From the NCBI GenBank assembly GCA_963696665.1, contig CAVOLE010000024.1:1-64000 (forward strand): a stretch of DNA of 64,000 nt. Direction: 5' to 3'. This DNA comes from Roseiarcus sp963696665. Lineage in GTDB: Bacteria; Pseudomonadota; Alphaproteobacteria; Rhizobiales; Beijerinckiaceae. The notes beneath the pieces were generated by a model that was not told where the DNA came from, made no database searches, and was given only the letters and a program-made list of their open reading frames with translations. A program made the translations under genes and the position numbers. Of the stretch, positions 52,292-60,800 are shown one piece after another (the first letter of the stretch is position 1; each line of letters starts with the position of its first letter).

Positions 52292-53100
52292 GTCTCGCCT
52301 CCGAACATCGCGGGCGGCGCCGCGACGCCGATCCCGCCGTCCACGGGCAGAATCGCCCCTGTCGTGTAGGCGCCGCCGCGCCCGGCGAGGAAGAGGAGCG
52401 GGCCGGCAATGTCCTCTGGCCGCCCGAGGCGGCCCATCGGCACGGTCTTGGCGCTGCGCGCCTGCCCCTCTTCGTCGCCGAGGGCGAACTTCGTCATGTT
52501 GGTGGGAAACGGTCCGGGCGCGAACGCGTTCACAGTCACCTGCTTCTCCGCGAGCTCCGCCGCGAGAATTCGGGTCAGGTGATGCACTGCGGCCTTCGAG
52601 GCTGAATAGGCCCAGGCGGTTTCCGATTGCGTCACGGTGCCCATGACCGAACCCATGTTGACCACGGTCGAAGGCCAGTCGCGCGTCGCCGACGCGATCA
52701 GCATTGGGGCGAGATCGCGCGTCAGTGTGAAAAGCCCGGTCACGTTGACGCTGAGCACCCGGTCCCACGCCTTCCAGGGGAAAGTTTCGAACGGTCCGCC
52801 CCAGTTCGCCCCGGCGTTGTTGACAAGAATGTGCAAAACGTCCGTGCGCTTCCGCGTCTCGGCGGCCAGCGCGGTGACGCCGGCTTCGGTGGCGACCGTG
52901 CCGCCGAAGCCTTCGCATTCGCCCAGCGTTGAAAGCTCTCGCGCCGCCGCTTCGCAAGCCTCCGCCTTGCGCGAGGCGATCAGCACACGCGCGCCTGCGC
53001 TGAGCAGCGCCTCGGCGCAGATCCGGCCGAGACCTGTCGCCCCGCCGGTGATCAGCGCCGTGCGGCCCCGGACGGAAAAAAGTTCGTTTGCAGCGATCAC
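52288..53100 (-). CDS. SDR family oxidoreductase
   Basis: A 270-residue short-chain dehydrogenase/reductase. The cofactor motif is ALITGGATGLGRICAEALLS; the NNAG motif is ILVNNAGANWGG; the catalytic pair is in WAYSASKAAVHHLTR. Arg after the GG region (IASRK) suggests NADP(H). I chose the GTG at 53100, just after a G-rich ribosome site; the frame upstream is not homologous. It is coupled to the MaoC gene. Confidence 0.9.
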   Translation of the reverse strand: MIAANELFSVRGRTALITGGATGLGRICAEALLSAGARVLIASRKAEACEAAARELSTLGECEGFGGTVATEAGVTALAAETRKRTDVLHILVNNAGANWGGPFETFPWKAWDRVLSVNVTGLFTLTRDLAPMLIASATRDWPSTVVNMGSVMGTVTQSETAWAYSASKAAVHHLTRILAAELAEKQVTVNAFAPGPFPTNMTKFALGDEEGQARSAKTVPMGRLGRPEDIAGPLLFLAGRGGAYTTGAILPVDGGIGVAAPPAMFGGET

Positions 53101-53215
53101 CGCTCCCCCCCGTTGGTCTCGATTTGCTAAGGACCATAGCAATTCCGCGACAAACGCCAAAACTGCGGGCTCCGCTCGCCGCCGAGGCGGCGTTTGGCTT
53201 TCAGAGGAATAGTCA

Positions 53216-53776
53216 ATGGCCGAAGAAAAGCCGCTTCACTTTGTCGTTATGCTGGGCAGCCTGCGAAAAGGCTCGTTCAACGCGGCGATCGTCCGCGCCT
53301 TGTCAGCGCTCGCGCCCGAAGGGGTGACGATCGAGCCTCTGCCCTCGGTCGGCGAGTTTCCGCTCTACAATCATGACGTGCAGGACAAAGGATTTCCGCC
53401 CATCGTCACCACCACAGCCGACGCGATCCGCAAGGCGGATGGGGTCATTATCGTGACGCCCGAATATAACCATTCCATCCCGGGCGTATTGAAGAACGCC
53501 ATCGACTGGATCTCCCGCTTGCCCAATCAGCCCTTCGGCGGGAAACCCATCGCGCTTGAGAGCAGTTCGCCAAGCCTGTTCGGCGGCTTGAGAGCGCAAC
53601 TGCATCTGCGGCACGTGTTCGTTTACCTCGACGGTCGCGTGCTCAATAAGCCGGAGGTCATCATCCCGCAGGTCAACACGAAAATCGACGCCGCAACTGG
53701 CGAACTGACCGATCCGGCGACACGCGGCTTCATTGCCGACCAGCTCAAGGTTTTCGCCGACTTCGCGCGGCGTTGA
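53216..53776 (+). CDS. NADPH-dependent FMN reductase
   Basis: A 186-residue flavodoxin-fold enzyme: HFVVMLGSLRKGSFNAAIVR at the N-terminus, VIIVTPEYNHSIPGVLKNAI with DWISRLPNQPFGGKP, and VFVYLDGRVLNKPEVIIPQV. It resembles the ArsH/YieF-like reductases. It likely transfers electrons from NADPH to FMN or a quinone. Precedes the amidase gene. Confidence 0.9.
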   Translation: MAEEKPLHFVVMLGSLRKGSFNAAIVRALSALAPEGVTIEPLPSVGEFPLYNHDVQDKGFPPIVTTTADAIRKADGVIIVTPEYNHSIPGVLKNAIDWISRLPNQPFGGKPIALESSSPSLFGGLRAQLHLRHVFVYLDGRVLNKPEVIIPQVNTKIDAATGELTDPATRGFIADQLKVFADFARR

Positions 53777-53828
53777 CTGGCGAGCGCGCGCCGACCACAT
53801 TGGCGAGCGCGCCCGGAGTTGTCGCCCA

Positions 53829-54656
53829 ATGAAAGTCTCGCTCATCCAGATGAATTCGATCAACGACAAGGCCGCCAATGTCGCTGCGGCTCAAGCGTTG
53901 ATCGAGCGGGCTGTCGCGGAAGAGAGTCCGGACTGGGTGCTGCTGCCGGAACAGTTCGACTGGGCGGGCGGCTCGCGCGCCGAGAAGCTCGCCGTCGCCG
54001 AGCGCCTGCCGGGCGGTCCGGCTTATGAAATGGCGCGCGGGCAGGCGATCAAGCACCGCATCTTCGTCCATGCCGGCTCGATCATGGAAAAGATCGACGG
54101 CGAGGACCGCTACCACAACACGTCAGTCGTCTTTAATCGCGAGGGCGAGGAGATCGCCCGCTACCGCAAGATCCACTTGTTCGACGTGATGACGCCGGAC
54201 GGAACGGCGTACAAGGAGAGCGCGACGGTTAAGGCGGGCGACCAGGTGGTCACCTACGACTGCGAAGGCGTCACCGTCGGCTGTTCGATCTGTTACGACT
54301 TGCGCTTTCCCGACCTCTTCCAGGCGCTGGCCGAAAAAGGCGCCGAGATCATCGCGATGCCCGCGGCCTTCACCATGCAGACCGGCAAGGACCACTGGGA
54401 AGTGCTGCTGCGCGCCCGCGCCATCGAGACCGAAGCTTACGTCTGCGCCAGCGCCCAGACCGGATCGTTCACCGTCGGCAACGAGCAGCGAATGACTTAC
54501 GGCCATTCGCTGGTCGCCGACCCCTGGGGCCATGTGATCGCCAAGGCCTCTGACGGGGTCGGAATTGTCTCCGCCCGGATCGACCCTGCCAGGGTCAAGA
54601 AAGTGCGCGCGATGATTCCCGTGGCGGAGCACCGGAGGCGCCTGTCTCAGGCGTGA
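53829..54656 (+). CDS. Carbon-nitrogen hydrolase (nitrilase superfamily)
   Basis: A 275-residue amidase. The catalytic triad is Glu in LLPEQFDWAGG, Lys in ARYRKIHLFDVMTPDG and Cys in GCSICYDLRFPDLFQAL. The sequence resembles the Nit1/omega-amidase branch, which hydrolyses deaminated glutathione or omega-amides of 2-oxoacids. Start ATG 53829; the 32 residues ahead are not homologous. It follows the FMN reductase. Confidence 0.92.
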   Translation: MKVSLIQMNSINDKAANVAAAQALIERAVAEESPDWVLLPEQFDWAGGSRAEKLAVAERLPGGPAYEMARGQAIKHRIFVHAGSIMEKIDGEDRYHNTSVVFNREGEEIARYRKIHLFDVMTPDGTAYKESATVKAGDQVVTYDCEGVTVGCSICYDLRFPDLFQALAEKGAEIIAMPAAFTMQTGKDHWEVLLRARAIETEAYVCASAQTGSFTVGNEQRMTYGHSLVADPWGHVIAKASDGVGIVSARIDPARVKKVRAMIPVAEHRRRLSQA

Positions 54657-54675
54657 GAGCGCAGGCCCTTCGCCC

Positions 54676-55716
54676 TCAGTCTTCGGCCGCCAGCCGCCAA
54701 TCTTCAGCGGTGATTCGCGCAATGGCGTCGTTGTAGGCGTCCGCCCGGGAACGCTCGGCCTCCTCGCCGCCGTCGCCCTTGGCGATGGCGACGATCGTTT
54801 CGGCCAATACCGAGCCCAGGGCGTGAACCGCTTCGTGTCGGCTTAGGCCTTCCGCCATGAGCCGTTCCAGCGCTTCTCGCGCCGGCGTTTCATCGCCCAT
54901 GGCGATCTGATTCTCGATCGCGACGTGAAAGGCGGCGTGGGCTTCCAGCTCGGCCACCAAGGGGTCATAGCGCTCGTGGCAATCCCTCGCGCGACGCAGA
55001 CGCTCCCCCTCGTCGAGCGCGAGCCAAGCCGCGGGATCGGGGTCGACGTCTGGATCGTAGTCCATTTCGCCGTCGTCCAGCTCATCAATCGCGTCTTCCA
55101 GCAGGTCGAAGTCGAAACCGTCGTCACCCAGCCTTAGACGCAGCCGCTCGATGCGCCGCCGGATCTGCGTGGGAGACTCGCCCGGCCCGGGAACATACAA
55201 TGGCCGGCCTTCGTGACCGAACTCAAACGTGACGCCGCAGGCGTCCGCAGCGACATCGCCGAACAAGAGCTCCGCCGTCGGATAGTCGGGGTGAGGCGGC
55301 AGTCCGAGCGACTCGGCGTAAGCGGCCGCGTCGCGCAGCAGTTTGCGCGCATAGGGCGGATCGACTGGGATGAGCGGAGCAGTGGTCCCGAGCTCGTCGA
55401 GGAGCTGATCCATCTCGTCTTCATCCAATTCACGAAACATCGCGTCCTTGACGCCGAGACAATAGGCGTCCACCAGAAAGCCGCTCAGCGCACGGTCGCG
55501 CGCGCCGGTCTTGCGGCTCAGGAACACCATCCCCACCCCGGTCTGGAATATGCTATCCTGCACGTGGCAGGCGTGTAGGGGCTGAGCCGCGGCCCGACGG
55601 ACCTGATGGGCCAATCCGCCGCCGGCGCCGTTGGGCTCGAGCCGGCGACGCTGTTCCAGGATCTTCTTTCTCTGGGTGGCCTTCGCATGTTTGCGCTGAG
55701 CGTTTCTCGAGGACAC
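54676..55716 (-). CDS. Conserved hypothetical protein with DUF1841-like C-terminus
   Basis: A 346-residue protein. It starts at the GTG at 55716 (VSSRNAQRKHAKATQRKKIL), eight bases after AGGAG; the longer open frame adds about 67 unrelated residues. The middle has RALSGFLVDAYCLGVKDAMF and ACGVTFEFGHEGRPLYVPG; a highly acidic segment follows (about residues 205-225), and the C-terminus AREALERLMAEGLSRHEAVH resembles DUF1841. No catalytic motif is recognised. Function unknown. Confidence 0.75.
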   Translation of the reverse strand: MSSRNAQRKHAKATQRKKILEQRRRLEPNGAGGGLAHQVRRAAAQPLHACHVQDSIFQTGVGMVFLSRKTGARDRALSGFLVDAYCLGVKDAMFRELDEDEMDQLLDELGTTAPLIPVDPPYARKLLRDAAAYAESLGLPPHPDYPTAELLFGDVAADACGVTFEFGHEGRPLYVPGPGESPTQIRRRIERLRLRLGDDGFDFDLLEDAIDELDDGEMDYDPDVDPDPAAWLALDEGERLRRARDCHERYDPLVAELEAHAAFHVAIENQIAMGDETPAREALERLMAEGLSRHEAVHALGSVLAETIVAIAKGDGGEEAERSRADAYNDAIARITAEDWRLAAED

Positions 55717-56139
55717 GGGCTTACTCCTCGCGGACAGAGAGGCAATCCTTGGCCTTGCGCGCGCAGAACCCTGGTTCCACGGAGGGAGCGCCGGCTGCCA
55801 GTCGCGGTTGGCGCGACCAAGGATACGGCGCCTGCGCGGCTGGGCAAAGCAAGGCATCGGCGGCGCGGCGCGGCGATGGATGAATGTCCCCAGCAGAATT
55901 TTCGGCCGGTGCTTCACGCACCTTTCACGCGCGGTTGCCTTATGGAGCGCGGCAGAAACGCGACGGGCCGCAAAATTGAACGTCAGGCCGCGATAATTGT
56001 GTTTGGCCGCGAGTTGGCCGCGCGGGATAATGCAATCGCTTCAGGGGACCGCGCGGCAGGCGCTTTCCTTTAACCTTAGAAGGGTGAAGAGCGTTGACGG
56101 GCGCGTTAAAACCGCGTGCGAACAGACGTTTAGCGGGAA
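55717..56139. other. 423-base gap before the corrinoid module
   Basis: No gene is supported; the frames present lack recognisable features. The corrinoid gene promoter and that of the divergent hypothetical gene must lie here. I see no clear cobalamin riboswitch: the B12 box consensus (GCCACTG-like) is not evident. Confidence 0.45.
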
Positions 56140-56856
56140 ATGGCGTTAATGGCGGAAGACGAACTCGACCTCAAGACCCTTGCTGACGACGAGCTCGTCA
56201 AGCAGATGCACGACGACCTCTACGACGGCCTCAAGGAGGAGATCGAGGAGGGTGTGCGAATTCTGCTCGACCGTGGCTGGCAGCCTTACAAGGTCCTGAC
56301 CGAGGCTCTGGTCGAGGGCATGCGCATCGTCGGCATCGACTTCCGCGACGGCATCTTGTTCGTGCCCGAAGTGCTGATGTCGGCCAATGCGATGAAGGCC
56401 GGCATGGCGATCCTGCGCCCGCTTCTCGCGGCGACCGGCGCGCCGAAAATGGGCAAGATGGTGATCGGCACGGTGAAAGGCGACATCCACGACATCGGCA
56501 AGAACCTCGTCTGCATGATGATGGAGGGCGCGGGCTTCGAGGTGTTCGACCTCGGCGTCAACAATGGCGTCGACAAATATCTCGAGGCGATCGAGAAGCA
56601 TCAGCCGGAGATCGTCGGCATGTCGGCGCTTCTGACCACGACGATGCCCTATATGAAAGTCATCATCGATACGCTGAAGGAGAAAGGCATCCGCAACGAT
56701 CACATCGTGCTGGTCGGCGGCGCGCCGCTCAACGAATCCTTCGCCGAGACGATCGGCGCCGACGCCTATTGTCGCGACGCGGCGGTTGCGGTCGAAACCG
56801 CCAGGACGCTGCTCGCCCGCCGGCAAGGGACCGTGCAGGCGCACGAGGAAGTGTGA
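56140..56856 (+). CDS. Corrinoid-binding methyl-carrier protein
   Basis: A 238-residue cobalamin protein of the methyltransferase-cognate type. The N-terminal helical cap (LDLKTLADDELVKQMHDDLY) is followed by the Rossmann-like B12 domain with DIHDIGKNLVCMMMEGAGFE near residue 120, where His is the lower cobalt ligand, then VGMSALLTTTMPYMKVIIDT. It would carry a methyl group from a donor methyltransferase. In Roseobacter species a comparable protein forms part of a split methionine synthase. It heads a four-gene cluster with a reactivase. Confidence 0.92.
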   Translation: MALMAEDELDLKTLADDELVKQMHDDLYDGLKEEIEEGVRILLDRGWQPYKVLTEALVEGMRIVGIDFRDGILFVPEVLMSANAMKAGMAILRPLLAATGAPKMGKMVIGTVKGDIHDIGKNLVCMMMEGAGFEVFDLGVNNGVDKYLEAIEKHQPEIVGMSALLTTTMPYMKVIIDTLKEKGIRNDHIVLVGGAPLNESFAETIGADAYCRDAAVAVETARTLLARRQGTVQAHEEV

Positions 56857-56867
56857 TTCGAAACGCC

Positions 56868-57674
56868 ATGAGCCCCGCGCCTGCAATCCGGAGGGTGTCA
56901 CCCCCGCGCAAGCGGGGGTCCAGAGAGTCGACGCGGATTTTCGTTGCAGCTCGATTGCGACAAGCGTCGGCGCCTCATGATCTGGATCCCCGCCTTCGCG
57001 GGGACGACAGTCGCGGTGAGCGCGCGTCCGCCGAACTCTCCCTCGAGGCAAGCTATGCCGGCGCTAGGGAGGGCGCGCGCAAGATCCTTGTCATCGCTTG
57101 CGGCGCCTTGGCGCGCGAAGTGCTGGCGCTCGAGCTCGATCACATCGATGTCGCCTGCCTGCCGGCGCAACTGCACAACCACCCCAAGCGCATCCCCGAG
57201 GCGATGCGGGCCAAGATTCGCGCCAATCGCGAAGCCTACGACGAGATCCTCTGCCTCTACGGCGATTGCGGAACCGGCGGCGAACTCGATTGCGTACTCA
57301 AGGAAGAAGGCGTGAGCCGCATCGAGGGCGCGCACTGCTACGCGTTCTACGCTGGCGAAGAAACCTTCTCTCGCCTCATGGAAGAAGAGCCGGGCACGTT
57401 CTTCCTGACCGATTTTCTCGCCCGCCATTTCGACGCGCTTGTGATTCGCGGCCTCGGCCTCGACCGCTTTCCTGAGCTGCGCGACGATTACTTCGGCAAT
57501 TACCGCAGGCTGGTCCATCTGGCGCAGTTCGACGATTCCGATTTGGAGACCAAAGCCAGGGCGGCCGCCGAAAGGCTCGGCCTCGCCTATGAGCGCCGCT
57601 TCACCGGCCTCGGCGGGATTCGCCGGTTTCTCGAGGGCGCGACGCAGGAGAAGGAGGCGTCTTGGCCAGCCTGA
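56868..57674 (+). CDS. DUF1638 protein with a repeat-derived insertion near its start
   Basis: The conserved part begins ARKILVIACGALAREVLALE and contains the cysteine motif ILCLYGDCGTGGELDCVLKE and GAHCYAFYAGEE. Before it the frame reads through the inverted-repeat element at 56897-57008, whose translation includes PPRKRGSRESTRI and DLDPRLRGDD. I place the start at 56868 (MSPAPAIRR) because no ATG/GTG exists between the repeat and the domain. It lies 11 bases after the corrinoid gene. DUF1638 has no confirmed function, but its genes sit beside corrinoid methyltransferase modules. Confidence 0.8.
   Translation: MSPAPAIRRVSPPRKRGSRESTRIFVAARLRQASAPHDLDPRLRGDDSRGERASAELSLEASYAGAREGARKILVIACGALAREVLALELDHIDVACLPAQLHNHPKRIPEAMRAKIRANREAYDEILCLYGDCGTGGELDCVLKEEGVSRIEGAHCYAFYAGEETFSRLMEEEPGTFFLTDFLARHFDALVIRGLGLDRFPELRDDYFGNYRRLVHLAQFDDSDLETKARAAAERLGLAYERRFTGLGGIRRFLEGATQEKEASWPA
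56897..57008. repeat. Palindromic repeat inserted into the DUF1638 frame
   Basis: The element starts GTCACCCCCGCGCAAGCGGG and ends CTGGATCCCCGCCTTCGCGG then GGACGAC, with inverted ends. Related units lie elsewhere between genes of many alphaproteobacteria. Here the element is within an open frame and keeps it open across 112 bases. Confidence 0.75.
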
Positions 57675-57967
57675 CCATTCTTTACTGGCGCGACATCCCG
57701 AGTCAGGTGATCGTGAAAGCCGGACGGTCCTCCGCAAAACGCCAATTGTCGGAGCGGTTCATTCGCGCGATCGACGCGGCGGCTATGCATGCCGGGGCGA
57801 AGAGCGACGATGCTTATCTTGCCGAATGGCGGCGCGGCGAGCCCATCCCGTGTGGCGACGATCTGGAAGCGGAGGCGGACGCTTCCGCTGCACGGCTCGA
57901 AGCCGAATATGATACGCATCGCCTGGCTGTGCTTGCTAAGCACGATGGACGCGAAGCGCTGCTTTGA
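57662..57967 (+). CDS. Virulence-factor-family (PF13769-like) small protein
   Basis: A 101-residue protein beginning with TTG at 57662 (ASLTILYWRDIPSQVIVKAG), with GGAGG six bases upstream, overlapping the DUF1638 stop by 13 bases. The conserved part is RSSAKRQLSERFIRAIDAAA and SDDAYLAEWRRGEPIPCGDD. Despite the family name it is a cytosolic protein often found beside corrinoid methyltransferase genes; its role is unknown. Translation is probably coupled to the gene before it. Confidence 0.85.
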   Translation: MASLTILYWRDIPSQVIVKAGRSSAKRQLSERFIRAIDAAAMHAGAKSDDAYLAEWRRGEPIPCGDDLEAEADASAARLEAEYDTHRLAVLAKHDGREALL

Positions 57968-60020
57968 GCAAACTTTTGCGAAGAGCACGGTGGAAGGGCC
58001 TCTACCGTTGAGCGCCTATCGCGTCGTCTTCACGCCTTCCGGAAAACGCGGCGAGTTCGACGAAGACTCAAGCCTTTTGGAAGCCGCACGCGCGCTCGGC
58101 GTCGATCTCGACTCGGTCTGTGGCGGGCGCGGCATTTGCGGCCGCTGTCAGGTCGATGTCGCCGAGGGCGAGTTCGCCAAACACGCCATTCATTCGAGCG
58201 CCGATCATGTGACGCCATCGGGAGCGGTCGAGGAACGCTACGCCTCGAAGCGCGGGGCCTTTCCCCCCGGCCGGCGGCTTGGCTGCCAGGCCAGGATGTG
58301 CGGCGATCTAGTCGTCGACGTCCCGCCCGAAAGTCAGGTTCACCGGCAAGTCGTGCGCAAGCGCGCCGAGACGCATCCGATCGAGATCGATCCGGTCGTC
58401 CGCCTCTATTATGTCGAGGTCGCGGAGCCGGACATGCACGAGCCGTCGAGCGATCTCAGGCGTCTGCAACAGGCTTTGCGCGAGCAGTGGGGCCTCGCTG
58501 AGACGACCGCCGATCTCGCGACGCTCGCTCGCCTTCAGAAGGCGTTGCGCGCGGGGGAGCGGAAGGTCACCGTCGCGGTGCGCAAAGGCCGCGACATTGT
58601 GGCCATCATGCCGGGCTTCGCCGAGCGCGCCTTCGGCGTCGCGATCGACGTCGGCTCGACCACCATCGCCGCCCACCTCACCGATCTCGTGAGGGGCGAC
58701 GTCGTCGCCGCAGTCGGCGTGATGAACCCGCAGATCCGCTTTGGCGAAGACCTGATGAGCCGGGTGTCCTACGTGATGATGAACCCGGGTGGCGACAAGG
58801 AGCTGACGCGCGTGGTGCGCGAGGCGATGGACGCGCTGATCGGCGAAGCCGCGAGCGAGGCCGGCGTCGCGCGAGGCGAAATCCTGGAAGTCACGCTGGT
58901 CGGCAACCCGATCATGCACCATCTCGTGCTTGGCCTCGATCCGACCGAGCTCGGCGGGGCGCCGTTCCCGCTTGCCCTCGACGCGGCTTATGAAGCCCGC
59001 GCGCGCGAATTCGGCCTCGACGTTGCGCCCGGCGCCTTCGTCTACGCGCTACCCTGCATCGCCGGCCATGTGGGCGCGGACACGGCCGGGGTCGTGCTTG
59101 CCGAAGGCCCCCATCTCAAGGATGAACTGACCCTTCTGGTCGATGTCGGCACCAACGCCGAGATCGTGTTCGGCAATCGCGAGCGGCTGTTCGCCTGCTC
59201 CTCGCCGACGGGCCCCGCTTTCGAGGGGGCGCAGATCTCCTGCGGCCAGCGCGCGGCGCCGGGCGCGATCGAGCGCGTGCGGATCGACCGCGTGACGCTT
59301 GAGCCCAGGTTCAAGGTGATCGGCTGCGATCGCTGGTCCGACGAGCGGGGCTTCGCAGAGGCGACCGCGACGGTTGGCGTCACAGGCGTTTGCGGTTCGG
59401 GAATTATCGAGGCGATCGCCGAAATGTTCCTGGCCGGAATCGTCTCGGAAGACGGCGTGATCGACGGCGAGCTTGCGGGCCGAACCAGCCGGATCGAACG
59501 GGTTGGCCGCACCTTCGCTTATGTGCTGCACGAGGGCGGCGGCCCACGGCTTCTCATCTATCAGACCGACGTGCGCGCGATCCAGCTCGCCAAGGCTGCG
59601 CTCTATGCCGGCGCGAAGCTCTTGATGGAGCGCGCTGGCGCCGCGCCTGAGCGCGTCACGCTCGCGGGCGCCTTCGGCAGCCACATCGATCCTCTCTATG
59701 CGATGACGCTCGGCCTTATTCCCGACTGCGATCTCGCCAAAGTGGCGAGCGCCGGCAACGCGGCCGGAACAGGCGCGCGGATCGCGCTTCTCAACCTTGC
59801 GGCGCGAGCGGAGATCGAGAGCGTCGTCAGGCGCATCGACAAGATCGAGACGGCGATCGAGCCTGACTTCCAGCGCCATTTCGTCGCCGCGATGGCGTTC
59901 CCCAACAAGGAGGACGCCTTTCCGAACCTGGCTCGGCGGGTCGAATTGCCTGCGCGCAGGGAGCCGAGCGGGGAGGGCGGGCGAAGGCGCAGGCGCGCCG
60001 GATCGCACAGTGATCCTTGA
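57945..60020 (+). CDS. RACo-type corrinoid reductive activator (2Fe-2S, DUF4445)
   Basis: A 691-residue protein that would use ATP and an iron-sulfur centre to return inactive Co(II) corrinoid to Co(I). The N-terminal ferredoxin domain has the cluster cysteines in VCGGRGICGRCQVDVAEG and GCQARMCGDLVVDV. The ASKHA-type ATPase core includes GVAIDVGSTTIAAHLTDLVR, LTLLVDVGTNAEIVFGNR, SPTGPAFEGAQISCG and VTLAGAFGSHIDPLYAMTLG. The exact start is uncertain: ATG 57945, GTG 57990 and TTG 58008 are all in frame, and family members usually begin near YRVVFTPSG, which favours 57990 or 58008. Confidence 0.92.
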   Translation: MDAKRCFEQTFAKSTVEGPLPLSAYRVVFTPSGKRGEFDEDSSLLEAARALGVDLDSVCGGRGICGRCQVDVAEGEFAKHAIHSSADHVTPSGAVEERYASKRGAFPPGRRLGCQARMCGDLVVDVPPESQVHRQVVRKRAETHPIEIDPVVRLYYVEVAEPDMHEPSSDLRRLQQALREQWGLAETTADLATLARLQKALRAGERKVTVAVRKGRDIVAIMPGFAERAFGVAIDVGSTTIAAHLTDLVRGDVVAAVGVMNPQIRFGEDLMSRVSYVMMNPGGDKELTRVVREAMDALIGEAASEAGVARGEILEVTLVGNPIMHHLVLGLDPTELGGAPFPLALDAAYEARAREFGLDVAPGAFVYALPCIAGHVGADTAGVVLAEGPHLKDELTLLVDVGTNAEIVFGNRERLFACSSPTGPAFEGAQISCGQRAAPGAIERVRIDRVTLEPRFKVIGCDRWSDERGFAEATATVGVTGVCGSGIIEAIAEMFLAGIVSEDGVIDGELAGRTSRIERVGRTFAYVLHEGGGPRLLIYQTDVRAIQLAKAALYAGAKLLMERAGAAPERVTLAGAFGSHIDPLYAMTLGLIPDCDLAKVASAGNAAGTGARIALLNLAARAEIESVVRRIDKIETAIEPDFQRHFVAAMAFPNKEDAFPNLARRVELPARREPSGEGGRRRRRAGSHSDP

Positions 60021-60022
60021 CT

Positions 60023-60046
60023 TTAAGCTAGCTTAATCTAGCTTAA
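60023..60046 (+). promoter_or_regulatory. Inverted repeats upstream of phd, likely operator
   Basis: A perfect palindrome TTAAGCTAGCTTAA (60023-60036) overlaps a second 8-bp pair, TTAAGCTA (60023-60030) and TAGCTTAA (60039-60046). It begins three bases after the upstream stop and ends five bases before the antitoxin ATG, so it should hold the operator of this toxin-antitoxin pair. Confidence 0.65.
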
Positions 60047-60050
60047 CTCG

Positions 60051-60302
60051 ATGAAAGTCGTTGGCGCCTTCGAGGCAAAAAACAAGCTCGGCCACTTGCT
60101 CGACCTCGTCGAGCAAGGCGAAGAGGTCACGATCACACGGCACGGCAAAGACGTCGCCCGACTTGTCCCAGCGCGCGCAAGGCCGGGGCGAGACCAGGCC
60201 CGCGCCGCGATTCAGCGCATCCGCGAGCGCGCGGAGGCCGCGAGGCTTGGCCGCTTCGACTGGGCGGAATGGAAGGCTTACCGCGACGAAGGCCGGCCGT
60301 GA
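60051..60302 (+). CDS. Phd-family antitoxin
   Basis: An 83-residue antitoxin of the Phd/YefM type. The N-terminal DNA-binding part reads MKVVGAFEAKNKLGHLLDLV and EQGEEVTITRHGKDVARLVP; the C-terminal tail (EAARLGRFDWAEWKAYRDEG) would wrap the toxin. Its stop overlaps the GTG of the PIN-domain gene (GTGA). A palindromic operator lies just upstream. Confidence 0.9.
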   Translation: MKVVGAFEAKNKLGHLLDLVEQGEEVTITRHGKDVARLVPARARPGRDQARAAIQRIRERAEAARLGRFDWAEWKAYRDEGRP

Positions 60303-60716
60303 GCCTTGTTCTCGACAGCTCCGCCACGCTGGCCTGGATCTATGGTGATGAAACAACGGACCCGATCCGCCGAGTCTTCGAGGCGGTTGCGGAGCAAGGC
60401 GCGTTTGTTCCTTCGCTGTGGCGTCTCGAAATCGCGAATAGTCTGACCGTGGCTGTCCGGCGCGGGAGAGTCGACCAAGAATTCCGTCGCGCCGCGCTGG
60501 CCGATCTTGGCGACCTCGACATTATCGTCGACGCTCAAACGGATTCACGCGCCTGGAATGCGACGCTCGAATTCGCCGATCGCTTCCTCTTGACAGTCTA
60601 TGATGCCGCGTATGTCGAGCTCGCGCAGAGGCGGGCGCTGCCGCTCGCGAACTCTCGACCGTGACATGCAGAGAGCCGGCGATCAGCTCGGCTTGAGGCT
60701 CCTCGGCGTCGATTGA
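60299..60716 (+). pseudogene. vapC: VapC-family PIN-domain toxin, frameshifted near the C-terminus
   Basis: A PIN-domain ribonuclease toxin. VLDSSATLAWIYGDE carries the first catalytic Asp, PSLWRLEIANSLTVAVRRG the Glu, and DRFLLTVYDAAYVELAQRR the third acidic residue. Near 60650 one extra base moves the remaining residues out of frame: the proper end reads TLDRDMQRAGDQLGLRLLG to a TGA at 60714-60716. As sequenced the protein stops at 60664 and lacks the last acidic residue of the active site. Confidence 0.85.
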
Positions 60717-60800
60717 TTGGGGGCGCGCAAAGCGCGCCGAGCCGAGAAAGCGGATGAGGGCGCCCCGCTCCTGCGGAGCGGCTCCAGCGAGCGCCGCGTC

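Noticed and set aside
51818..53137. Single 439-residue gene covering both the MaoC and SDR genes
   Set aside because: The frame fuses the MaoC gene to an out-of-frame reading of the SDR gene; the separate genes with an ATGA overlap explain the sequence better.
55717..56139. Cobalamin riboswitch before the corrinoid gene
   Set aside because: No B12-box-like sequence or convincing long stem was seen in the gap.
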